From positions 1 through 64,000 of the forward strand of contig NZ_JYMT01000036.1 of assembly GCF_000938305.1 (NCBI RefSeq): a stretch of DNA of 64,000 nt, in the 5' to 3' direction. The stretch comes from Bradyrhizobium sp. LTSP885 (GTDB taxonomy: Bacteria > Pseudomonadota > Alphaproteobacteria > Rhizobiales > Xanthobacteraceae). The notes beneath the pieces were generated by a model. It ran no database searches and was not told the DNA's origin. It saw only the letters and a program-made list of their open reading frames with translations. The translations under genes were made by a program, and so were the position numbers. Below are positions 1 to 6,474 of this stretch, in pieces. How positions within the stretch are numbered: position 1 is the first letter of the stretch; each line of letters starts with the position of its first letter.

Positions 1-51
1 TGTCAATCGGCGTTCAAATTTGACCCCGCATCGGCGTCCAATTTTGACCCC
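1..51. repeat. Left terminal repeats of the IS21 element (two tandem copies)
   Basis: Two tandem copies of a 22-bp unit beginning ATCGGCG and ending TTGACCCC lie at 6-27 and 30-51, a 24-bp period. The outer copy carries the terminal TGTCA at 1-5. In IS21 elements such multiple end repeats are thought to be binding sites for the IstA transposase. Confidence 0.8.
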
Positions 52-866
52 TTTGGGCGACGGGTTTTGGCGGTAGCGCTCGCGCCGTCGGAGCTGGTCG
101 GGGTTGCGGAGACGGTGCGAGCGCGGGTTGCGTGATCGTCGTCGCGGCTCTTGAAGCGCCAACTGTCGTTGCCGGTCTCGACGATATCGCAATGGTGAGT
201 CAGACGATCGAGCAGCGCGGTGGTCATCTTTGCGTCGCCAAATACGCTGGGCCATTCCCCGAAGGATAGGTTGGTGGTGACGACGATCGACGTGCGCTCG
301 TAGAGCCGGCTGACGAGATGGAACAGTAGCTGGCCGCCGGATTGAGCAAACGGAAGGTAGCCGAGTTCGTCGAGGACAATGAAGTCCATCCGGGTCAGAT
401 GCTCGGCGATGCGACCCTGCCGTCCATTGCGGGTCTCGATCTCCAGGCGATTGACGAGGTCGACTACGTTGTAGAAGCGGCCGCGGGCACCAGATCGGAT
501 GCAGCTTCTGGCGATGGCGATGGCCATATGTGTTTTGCCGGTGCCGGTACCGCCGACCAGGACGGCGTTACGTTGCTGGGCGATGAAGCCGCCGCCGGCG
601 AGATCATTGACCAGCGTCTGGTTGATAGGAGTGCCCTCGAACTGGAAGTCCTCAAGGTCCTTGGCCAGCGGCAGTTTGGCGATGGTGAGCTGGTACTTGA
701 TCGAGCGCGCCTGCTTCTCGTTGATCTCGGCGTTGAGCAGGTCGCCGACAATGCGTTGAGGTTCGTGCTGGCGTTTGACAGCGGTCGCCATGATCTCATC
801 GAAGGCGGCCTTCATGCCGTAGAGCTTGAGCTCGCTCATGAGGTCGAACAGTTGAGTACGTTCCAT
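3..866 (-). CDS. istB: IS21-family transposition helper ATPase IstB
   Basis: This is the AAA+ helper of the IS21 transposase, needed for DNA target selection and for stimulating IstA. At 287 residues it is slightly longer than typical IstB (about 250); the extra is a basic, low-complexity C-terminal tail. Walker A is GGTGTGKT at residues 105-112, and Walker B is the IVLDE segment with D166-E167. The ATG overlaps the istA stop by one base (TGATG), the translational coupling typical of IS21. The stop codon lies inside the left terminal repeat. Confidence 0.95.
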   Translation of the reverse strand: MERTQLFDLMSELKLYGMKAAFDEIMATAVKRQHEPQRIVGDLLNAEINEKQARSIKYQLTIAKLPLAKDLEDFQFEGTPINQTLVNDLAGGGFIAQQRNAVLVGGTGTGKTHMAIAIARSCIRSGARGRFYNVVDLVNRLEIETRNGRQGRIAEHLTRMDFIVLDELGYLPFAQSGGQLLFHLVSRLYERTSIVVTTNLSFGEWPSVFGDAKMTTALLDRLTHHCDIVETGNDSWRFKSRDDDHATRARTVSATPTSSDGASATAKTRRPKGSKLDADAGSNLNAD

Positions 867-2365
867 CAGATGGTTCTCCTGAGGTTGTCGTAACGGGCAC
901 AGTCGGCGATCGGGGCATGGCGCAATGTCAGCGCAGCCGGGGTGAGGATGTTGGCCGGTGGCGCAGGATCACGCTGGCGGGCCAGGATGTTGAGCACGAC
1001 ATCGGCGGAATGAACGCCGTGAGTGATCGCCTCGGCGCAGGCGGCTTCGACGGCCGGCAAGCCGTCGGTCAGAACTGCGTTGAGGATGTCGACCATCTGC
1101 CGATTGCCATCGTCGGCGCTGGCGAGCTTGCGCCGTACACGTTCGATCGCGGCCGGCAGTACCCAGTCCTTGAAGGGAGCGCCGTTGCGCAAGGCACCGG
1201 GTTTGCGAGCCAGCACCGGCACGTAATGCCAGGGATCGTAGACGGTATCGCCGCGGCCGAACGAGCGAGCATGCTCGGCAACGATGCGCCCGTCCTGGCG
1301 GATCACAATGCGGTCGGCGTAGGCGTGAACCTCGACAGGCCGCCCGACAGCGCTGGCCGTGACCGAGTATTTGTTGTTGTCGAAACGCACCAGACAGGTC
1401 TTCGAGACCGACGCCGGCACCGCGTGGAATCCGTCGAACCGGCCGGCATAGGGAACGAGCTTCGGTCGCTCAGCTTCGAACACCTCCCAGACCGTCTGTT
1501 CGATCAGTTCCGGATGCCGGTGCGCTTTGGCGTAGGCGATGCACTTGTCCAACAGCCACGCGTTCAACTCGTTGAGGGTTTTGAACCGCAGCCGTGGCGT
1601 GAAGAAGCGCTCCCGGACAAGTCCGACCTGGTTCTCGACCTGACCCTTCTCCCAGCCCGACGCTGGCGTGCAGGCAACCGGATCGACCAGGTAGTGGCTG
1701 CACATCTGCATGAAGCGGCGATTGTAGAGACGCCCTTTGCCGACGAAGATGGTCTCCACCGCCGTCTTCATGTTGTCGTAGATGCCGCGTCCGCAGGTGC
1801 CCTTGAACAGAGCAAATGCCCGGTCGTGGGCGTCGAACACCATCTCCTGTGTCTCGCGCGGATAGCACCGCACAAACAGCATCCGGCTGTGACAGAGCCG
1901 GACATGGGCGGCCTTCACGATCACCGTTACGCCATTGAGCAGGACGACCTCGTGGCTCCAGTCGAACTGATAGGCTTCCCCAGGCGCAAAGCTCAGCGGG
2001 ACATAGGCTGCAGCCGTCGATTGCCCACGCTCTTGGCTCCACCGCCTGGCGTAACGCCGAACGGTATCGTAACCGCCATCATAGCCGCGCCCGCGCAGCT
2101 CTTCGAAGATCCGGATCAACGTCAACTGTTCGCGAGCAGCCTTAGCTGCGTTCCCCGCAAGCAATCCGTCGAGCTCCGCTGCCCATCGTCCCAGCTTCGG
2201 CCGCGGTTGGACAACACGCTCGTACTCGAATGAGGTCTCTCCCGACCTCAGCACCTTCCGGACCGTGTTCCGCGACACCTTCAGGTCCCGGGCGATCTCC
2301 TTGATCGTCTTGCCCTTGATGAAGTGTTCGCGCCGTATCCGGGCAATTGTCTCCACGACCAGCAT
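866..2365 (-). CDS. istA: IS21-family transposase IstA
   Basis: This is the DDE transposase of the element. An N-terminal helix-turn-helix (residues about 17-40, KGKTIKEIARDLKVSRNTVR) is followed by an RNase-H-like integrase core. The likely catalytic triad is D135 (FDWS), D197 (IYDNMK) and E244 (GWEKGQVENQ). The length of 499 residues is normal, and no frameshift or internal stop is seen, so the element may still be active. It is translated just upstream of, and coupled to, istB. Confidence 0.95.
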   Translation of the reverse strand: MLVVETIARIRREHFIKGKTIKEIARDLKVSRNTVRKVLRSGETSFEYERVVQPRPKLGRWAAELDGLLAGNAAKAAREQLTLIRIFEELRGRGYDGGYDTVRRYARRWSQERGQSTAAAYVPLSFAPGEAYQFDWSHEVVLLNGVTVIVKAAHVRLCHSRMLFVRCYPRETQEMVFDAHDRAFALFKGTCGRGIYDNMKTAVETIFVGKGRLYNRRFMQMCSHYLVDPVACTPASGWEKGQVENQVGLVRERFFTPRLRFKTLNELNAWLLDKCIAYAKAHRHPELIEQTVWEVFEAERPKLVPYAGRFDGFHAVPASVSKTCLVRFDNNKYSVTASAVGRPVEVHAYADRIVIRQDGRIVAEHARSFGRGDTVYDPWHYVPVLARKPGALRNGAPFKDWVLPAAIERVRRKLASADDGNRQMVDILNAVLTDGLPAVEAACAEAITHGVHSADVVLNILARQRDPAPPANILTPAALTLRHAPIADCARYDNLRRTI

Positions 2366-2418
2366 CCCCGACCACCTGCTTCATTACAAAGCAGGCAGCG
2401 CAACAGACCAACCTGTAG

Positions 2419-2479
2419 GGGGTCAATTTTGGACGCCGATCCCCCGGCTTAGGGGGTCAATATTGCAGGCCGAATGACA
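2419..2479. repeat. Right terminal repeats of the IS21 element (two copies)
   Basis: On the minus strand the inner copy at 2440-2419 reads ATCGGCGTCCAAAATTGACC and continues CC. The outer copy at 2479-2453 starts TGTCATTCGG and ends TTGACCCC. Both match the left-end repeats in inverse orientation. They mark the upstream side of istA and probably contain its promoter. Confidence 0.8.
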
Positions 2480-2531
2480 TCCGGGGTTGCCATGGTCCGG
2501 GGGTCCGCGCGAGCGTGCTCGTTGAGGATAT

Positions 2532-2924
2532 TTGCAGAATCGGAATCGCCGTTTGGTTATTGCGAGAGGCCGACAAATAAGCGTGCTCGCCAACAAATAC
2601 CCGGCTCGGCCGTCGCCCGACGACACGGCGCAGCGGATCGATGAGCTTGCCGGTATCGTCCGCTTGCAGGGGGCGATCATCAGCGAGCTTGCGGAGTCGA
2701 ATGCCGAACTGCGGCAGGCGGCTGGGCTTGACCCGGCGAGGCCGACGATCGACGCGACGACGGTTTGGCGATCGATCCAGCAAATTGCTTTTGCGACAGG
2801 CTATAGCGAAACGCAGGTTCGGGAACTGATCGCGCAGAAACGGATCGTCGCGCAAAAAGTCGGCGGGCGCTGGTTCATCGATGTGTCCAAGCCGATGCCG
2901 CACAAGCGCGAAATCTCGCCCTAG
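2532..2924 (+). CDS. Small DNA-binding protein with coiled coil and excisionase-like helix-turn-helix
   Basis: 130 residues from a TTG start with GAGGA just upstream. Residues about 33-63 form a heptad-like helix (IDELAGIVRLQGAIISELAE), suggesting dimerisation. Residues about 80-125 read like a MerR/excisionase-type winged helix (IAFATGYSETQVRELIAQKR, then KVGGRWFID). A role in transcription or in recombination directionality of the local integrative element is inferred only. The start lies 52 bp beyond the IS21 end, so the original 5' region may have been altered by that insertion. Confidence 0.6.
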   Translation: MQNRNRRLVIARGRQISVLANKYPARPSPDDTAQRIDELAGIVRLQGAIISELAESNAELRQAAGLDPARPTIDATTVWRSIQQIAFATGYSETQVRELIAQKRIVAQKVGGRWFIDVSKPMPHKREISP

Positions 2925-2956
2925 CCGCGCTCCGCTCGCGCCGCTACGTCAGCACC

Positions 2957-3379
2957 ATGGCAAACCACGCCCTCGATGCCCTTGAAGTCGCCCTCGATAA
3001 CGCCGTCGCTGCTGCCGTCGATGCGCAGGCCGCCGTCGATCGCGCCCGCGCACGGGCTGGCATAGCGAAGTCGGCGCCTGCGTTCGTGACGGCTGCGCGG
3101 TTGGTCGCCGAATTGTCGGCGGCATACGATCGGCACAACGCCGAGTCGCGCATTGAAATGAGGGAAATGATGAAAGCGGTCATCACCGACTGCCGCATCC
3201 GCTGGGATCGCAGCTACCAGCCGACCGGGCTCGAAAAGGCGATGATGGGATGGCCGGCGGCGTTCAAGGCGCTCGACAAAACGCACTCGATTCCGAGCGC
3301 GGCGGACAACGTCGTGAAGTTGCAGACCGCCGAACAAATCATTGCCGCTGGTCGGCGGCGGCGCGGCGAGGAGACCTAA
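2957..3379 (+). CDS. Hypothetical protein, first gene of a cryptic four-gene operon
   Basis: 140 residues, no family recognised. The N-terminal third is an Ala/Asp-rich helix (ALDALEVALDNAVAAAVDAQ), probably coiled coil, followed by a mixed middle region and a basic tail, IIAAGRRRRGE. The same tail pattern (IIDAGKRRRAE) ends the protein encoded at 3714-3983. No signal peptide or membrane segment is seen. It lies 12 bp upstream of the next gene. The setting next to an integrase makes a phage or integrative-element origin plausible. Confidence 0.6.
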   Translation: MANHALDALEVALDNAVAAAVDAQAAVDRARARAGIAKSAPAFVTAARLVAELSAAYDRHNAESRIEMREMMKAVITDCRIRWDRSYQPTGLEKAMMGWPAAFKALDKTHSIPSAADNVVKLQTAEQIIAAGRRRRGEET

Positions 3380-3391
3380 GGAGCAAAGCAA

Positions 3392-3694
3392 ATGTTGACC
3401 TCAACTTTCTCGAACACGAACGGCGTTCTCGCCGCTGGAGTTGGCGCCGTGATCTGCCCGGCGCCGAGCGCGCCGGTCTCGCAACTCACGATCAGCAACG
3501 TCGGCGCCAACGGAATGACGATCCGCTACGGCGCCGCGCCGGCCGATCCGTTGGACGGCCAATCGGTCGCGCCTGGCGCCGTGGTGACACTGACGGGCGA
3601 AGCGATCAGCCAGTCCGATGCGCTCTATGCCGTCAGTGTCGCAGGGACGAGCTACAGGATATCGATCGGCGCCGCGCTCGAACCGCGCGCGTGA
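3392..3694 (+). CDS. Hypothetical beta-rich protein, second gene of the cryptic operon
   Basis: 100 residues with a good ribosome site (AAGGAGCAAAGCAA before the ATG). The composition is small-residue and beta-prone (Gly, Ala, Val, Ser, Thr), with a segment APGAVVTLTG resembling a compact beta-sandwich. Decoration or minor structural proteins of phages can look like this, but I recognise no family. No signal peptide. It sits between the two genes that share a C-terminal motif. Confidence 0.6.
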   Translation: MLTSTFSNTNGVLAAGVGAVICPAPSAPVSQLTISNVGANGMTIRYGAAPADPLDGQSVAPGAVVTLTGEAISQSDALYAVSVAGTSYRISIGAALEPRA

Positions 3695-3713
3695 CGATGA
3701 AAGGAAAAGGGTG

Positions 3714-3983
3714 ATGCAGAATTTTAAGAGATTGGCGTCGTTGACGCCGCAGGAAGTGGCCGCGTTGACGCGAGACGCGCCGACCGTCATCACGCGCGGC
3801 GCCGGGCTTGGCGTCGACGCTGCCGAATACGAGACCGCCGCCAGCGACCCGGCAGGAACGGCGCGCAGGATCGTCAAGGCCGCGAGGACCCGCGATGCCG
3901 GCGGCCCGACGGCGCCGCAGATGGGCGATGCCGCGCAGGCGATCATCGACGCCGGCAAGCGGCGGCGAGCGGAAGGAGCCTGA
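3714..3983 (+). CDS. Hypothetical protein, third gene of the cryptic operon
   Basis: 89 residues. The ATG at 3714 follows the purine-rich stretch AAAGGAAAAGGGTG, which decides this start over upstream in-frame codons. The N-terminus MQNFKRLASLTPQEVAALTR looks like a short amphipathic helix. The C-terminal APQMGDAAQAIIDAGKRRRA resembles the tail of the 2957-3379 product. It is separated by only 2 bp from the next gene, so translation is probably coupled. No known family recognised. Confidence 0.6.
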   Translation: MQNFKRLASLTPQEVAALTRDAPTVITRGAGLGVDAAEYETAASDPAGTARRIVKAARTRDAGGPTAPQMGDAAQAIIDAGKRRRAEGA

Positions 3984-3985
3984 CC

Positions 3986-4492
3986 ATGCAGATTTACCAC
4001 CCGAAGAACATTTTTCCGATCCAGATGCCCGGCCCGGACGATCTCGCTGCGCTGCTCGTGATCTCGCGCAACCAGTTGTTCCCCGATGCGAAGCCGCTGG
4101 CCGATGGCGACGCGCGGGAATATCTCCAGCAGTTCGCCATGGCGTTCCAGTTCGTCTCGACGCTGCGGCGCGTCGATGATTTCCAGGGTCGTCTTGGTGA
4201 TTGGTACGCTAGGGCCGAAAGCTGGCACGCCGAGCGCGGCAACACGGCGGCCTCGGTCTCGCTGGCACCCCTCATGTGTGCGGTTCTGGCCGCTGGCGAT
4301 ATCCGCTGGCAGGCGCCACCGGATCGCTGGCCGCATGACGTGCTCGCCGGACTGGCGTGGTCCGGTGGGGCCGTGGCGACTCCGGCATGGCGGGACGTGC
4401 TCCGGACGAAAACGTGTCGACCCATGGTCCCGGTCAAGCTGGAACGACATTCGGCCCCGCATCCGTTGATCTACAGCCCCGGCGCGGGCTGA
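3986..4492 (+). CDS. Hypothetical protein, last gene of the cryptic operon
   Basis: 168 residues, no recognised family. The N-terminal 110 residues are rich in Trp and aromatic positions (FQFVSTLRRVDDFQGRLGDW), suggesting a helical globular domain. The last 30 residues are Pro-rich and may be disordered. The start codon follows the previous stop by two bases (TGACCATG). With three tightly spaced upstream partners it ends an apparent transcription unit of about 1.5 kb. Confidence 0.55.
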   Translation: MQIYHPKNIFPIQMPGPDDLAALLVISRNQLFPDAKPLADGDAREYLQQFAMAFQFVSTLRRVDDFQGRLGDWYARAESWHAERGNTAASVSLAPLMCAVLAAGDIRWQAPPDRWPHDVLAGLAWSGGAVATPAWRDVLRTKTCRPMVPVKLERHSAPHPLIYSPGAG

Positions 4493-4682
4493 TGAAACGT
4501 TTCCGGCGCGGGGTGTCTCCTGCTCGCGCCGGTCAGGCCGTCGCCTGAGTGACACGACGGCCGATCACCGGCAGCGCGGCCCTATCGGCGGCTAATTTCG
4601 CCCGGTCACTGAGACGTTGCCCGGTCGATCCGTCGCAGGGGGTGTCTTGAAACGACGACTCGGTCAAGTAAGACGGGATTAG

Positions 4683-4698
4683 TGGTCAATATTGACCA
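4683..4698. promoter_or_regulatory. Perfect 16-bp palindrome, possible operator
   Basis: TGGTCAATATTGACCA is an exact inverted repeat with no spacer. It lies 34 bp upstream of the preferred ATG (4733) of the DUF6894-like gene. Its position and symmetry fit a dimeric repressor or activator site; which protein binds is unknown. Confidence 0.4.
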
Positions 4699-4732
4699 GC
4701 CGGATATGAGCCACACGGCTATGGTGAGCCCC

Positions 4733-4972
4733 ATGCCCATTTATTGCTTTTCGATTCACAACGCCGATGGCAGCGACTACGAGTTCGGCGGACGCATGGC
4801 GCTGACCAACGACAATGCAGCGCGCGCCTTCGGCAAGGCAATGATTCGCGATTTGATGCGCGGCGACCCCCCGCGATATGCGGGTTGGACCATGGACGTT
4901 GCTAAGGGCACGCGTCCGGTTTGCAGCATTCCTTTTCCCCCGGAACGAATCCCGTCCGCTGCACTTGGATAG
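4733..4972 (+). CDS. DUF6894-like small protein
   Basis: 79 residues from the ATG at 4733 (MPIYCFSIHNADGSDYEFGG). The reading frame stays open upstream but without a convincing start. The opening MPxYxFxIHxxDG, a middle aspartate/alanine helix and the closing WTMDVAKGTRPVCSIPF match the layout of the short DUF6894 proteins frequent in rhizobia. Function unknown. It lies immediately upstream of the response regulator (19 bp gap), so the two may be co-transcribed. Confidence 0.65.
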   Translation: MPIYCFSIHNADGSDYEFGGRMALTNDNAARAFGKAMIRDLMRGDPPRYAGWTMDVAKGTRPVCSIPFPPERIPSAALG

Positions 4973-4991
4973 CGTTCGCACGGAGTTTGTC

Positions 4992-5372
4992 ATGGTGACC
5001 TCAGCAACCAAGCGGCCCGTTGTTCTTATCGTCGAAGATGAATTTCTGCTGCGAACGGACGCGGCGGAGATGATCGGTAACTCTGGCTTCGACATTGTCG
5101 AAGCTCACAACGCCGACGAAGCGATCGCGGTTCTCGAAGCGCGCCCGGACATTCACGTCGTCTTTACCGATATCCAAATGCCCGGCTCAATGGATGGCGT
5201 GAAGCTCGCCAGATTTGTTAGGGGTCGATGGCCGCCGATCAAGATCGTCGCGACCTCCGGCTTCGTAAACGTAGGGACCGACGACTTGCCGGAGGGAAGT
5301 CGCTTTCTGTCAAAGCCCTACCGCGCGGATCAAATCGTCGCGGCGCTTCGCGAACTGACCGCTGCGGCGTGA
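4992..5372 (+). CDS. Single-domain response regulator (CheY-like receiver)
   Basis: 126 residues forming one receiver domain. Visible are the acidic pocket E15-D16, phospho-acceptor D60 (VVFTDIQMPG), the switch threonine/serine in VATSGF and the conserved lysine in LSKPYR. There is no output domain, so it probably acts by phosphotransfer or protein binding. The ATG at 4992 is chosen because the receiver fold begins a few residues later; the upstream in-frame extension overlaps the preceding gene. No partner kinase is adjacent. The closest kinase in the window is the ethylene-receptor-like hybrid at 12224-13891, with no evidence of pairing. Confidence 0.85.
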   Translation: MVTSATKRPVVLIVEDEFLLRTDAAEMIGNSGFDIVEAHNADEAIAVLEARPDIHVVFTDIQMPGSMDGVKLARFVRGRWPPIKIVATSGFVNVGTDDLPEGSRFLSKPYRADQIVAALRELTAAA

Positions 5373-5565
5373 GGCGCCAACAATCGGTTGGGTGCTCAGA
5401 AGTGCCCCGCCACCCCTGGCGCGTCCATTTTCCCCGGTCACCAACCGCCAGCCCTCTCGATCCGCCGCACGTCGACTGACCGGCGGCGCTGATCCGCGCG
5501 CGATGAGCAAAAGGCCGAGCTGGCGGATCGCCGCCGCTTCCGCCGTTGCCGTACTCGAAATGAAA

Positions 5566-5589
5566 GAGGCCGCCTCAGTTGGCGGCCTC
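5566..5589 (-). terminator. Rho-independent terminator
   Basis: Arms GAGGCCGCC and GGCGGCCTC (9 bp, 6-nt loop) are followed on the minus strand by TTTCATTT, just after the stop of the 5593-5781 gene. Confidence 0.65.
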
Positions 5590-5592
5590 TGG

Positions 5593-5781
5593 CTAGGAAA
5601 TGCTGGCTGGCGGCTGGCGCACGGCGATCTCGCGCTCGACCATCGATACCAGCAAACTCAAATGCTCTGCCAATCGTGAAAATAGCTCTCGTTTTGAAGC
5701 ATCGGTAGCCAGGTCACGGATAACGGCGCACTCCGAAGCGTCGCAGCGGAGCTTCTCCAAGTAAGCCTGTATGTCCTTCAT
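5593..5781 (-). CDS. Conserved small hypothetical protein
   Basis: 62 residues beginning MKDIQAYLEKLRCDASECAV and continuing with helix-forming sequence (ELFSRLAEHLSLLVSMVERE). Proteins of this size and pattern recur in Bradyrhizobium genomes, as I recall them, without an assigned function. An AGAGGG ribosome site lies upstream, and a strong hairpin terminator follows directly. The next gene upstream is another small helical protein on the same strand. Confidence 0.7.
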   Translation of the reverse strand: MKDIQAYLEKLRCDASECAVIRDLATDASKRELFSRLAEHLSLLVSMVEREIAVRQPPASIS

Positions 5782-5853
5782 TTTTGTTTTGTCCCTCTAC
5801 GGGGGACTATAGGCCCCTCAGGAGCGAAGGGTGCAGAACATTGCCCGGGCCAT

Positions 5854-5871
5854 TAGTCCTACCGAGAACGC
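5854..5871 (-). promoter_or_regulatory. Shared 18-bp motif upstream of small gene (copy 1)
   Basis: Read on the minus strand this is GCGTTCTCGGTAGGACTA, 73 bp upstream of the 5781 start. It matches 15 of 18 bases with the copy at 6223-6240, upstream of the neighbouring small gene. It may be a common promoter or regulator site; the identity is unknown. Confidence 0.35.
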
Positions 5872-5875
5872 GGGC

Positions 5876-6088
5876 TTATTCACTGTTCTGTTCAAAATTG
5901 ACCATCCGGGGCGACATTAGCCATTCGGACATGTGTGCTGCGGCGTCGTTGCGCCGTGCCCTGCGCAACAACTCTTCTCGTTCGATACATGGTGGAAGTT
6001 GCTTCGCGCGTTCGCGCAGCTCTTTGGCTTCCTCAATTAGTCGTTCTTCGAGCGTTTGAATATGCTTCACCCGGAGCCGTCGTTGCAT
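5876..6088 (-). CDS. Conserved small hypothetical protein, helical
   Basis: 70 residues, almost entirely charged helix (MQRRLRVKHIQTLEERLIEE, then REELLRRARRNDAAAHMSEW). This short family is common in Bradyrhizobium as I recall it and has no known role; the heptad-like spacing suggests a coiled coil. The ribosome site AAGGGGAAGAACG precedes the ATG. It is on the same strand as the 5593-5781 gene, and both carry the same 18-bp motif upstream. Confidence 0.7.
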   Translation of the reverse strand: MQRRLRVKHIQTLEERLIEEAKELRERAKQLPPCIEREELLRRARRNDAAAHMSEWLMSPRMVNFEQNSE

Positions 6089-6474
6089 CGTTCTTCCCCT
6101 TTGCTGTGGTTCCGTGCCCGGAACGGGGACTCTAATTGTCAGGTGAGCGTAAGGTTCCCAGCCCTGCGCAACTAATGCCTACATAAGAGGCTACGCAGTG
6201 CGTATAGGGAACGAAGCCTCAGTATTCGTACTGAGAACGCCGCCTAAGTAATTTAGGACACTTTCAAAATCGAATTAGGACACCGGGGGTCAAATACGGA
6301 CAGCACCCACCCGACCTATAGGAACGTATAGTGACCTTGGATCAATTCGGGAACGCGGCAGGGTTCGAGGGGGGCATTTCGGCCGGCCAAACGGGGCTGG
6401 TTTCCCGGATCGGCCGATCGTCCGGGGCCAAGGTTGGCGAAGCCGCACTCTTTCACGATGGTAGGTGATGACTG
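6089..6474. other. Intergenic region downstream of the integrase
   Basis: No gene is supported in these 386 bp. The stretch holds the second copy of the 18-bp motif (6223-6240) and a direct repeat TTAGGACAC at 6253-6261 and 6275-6283 (22-bp period). It also contains GGGGGTCAAAT at 6285-6295, which resembles IS21-type end repeats. A remnant of an insertion-element end is possible. Short frames on both strands have no family resemblance. Confidence 0.4.
6223..6240 (-). promoter_or_regulatory. Shared 18-bp motif upstream of small gene (copy 2)
   Basis: Minus strand GCGTTCTCAGTACGAATA, 135 bp upstream of the 6088 start. It matches the copy at 5854-5871 in 15 of 18 positions. Confidence 0.35.

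Larger units (their letters stand above)
1..2479 (-). mobile_element. IS21-family insertion sequence, apparently complete
   Basis: Two overlapping genes (istA then istB, minus strand) lie between imperfect terminal inverted repeats. The left end starts TGTCAATCGG at base 1. The right end, read on the minus strand, starts TGTCATTCGG at base 2479. I count 22 of 27 matching bases between the outermost repeats. A second inner copy of the repeat is present at each end, as IS21 elements usually show. The total of 2479 bp fits the family. The left flank lies outside the window, so a target duplication cannot be checked; the right flank begins at 2480 with TCCGGGG. Confidence 0.88.

Noticed and set aside
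917..2233. Plus-strand open frame of 438 codons
   Set aside because: Antisense of istA; no family-like sequence, arises from high G+C.
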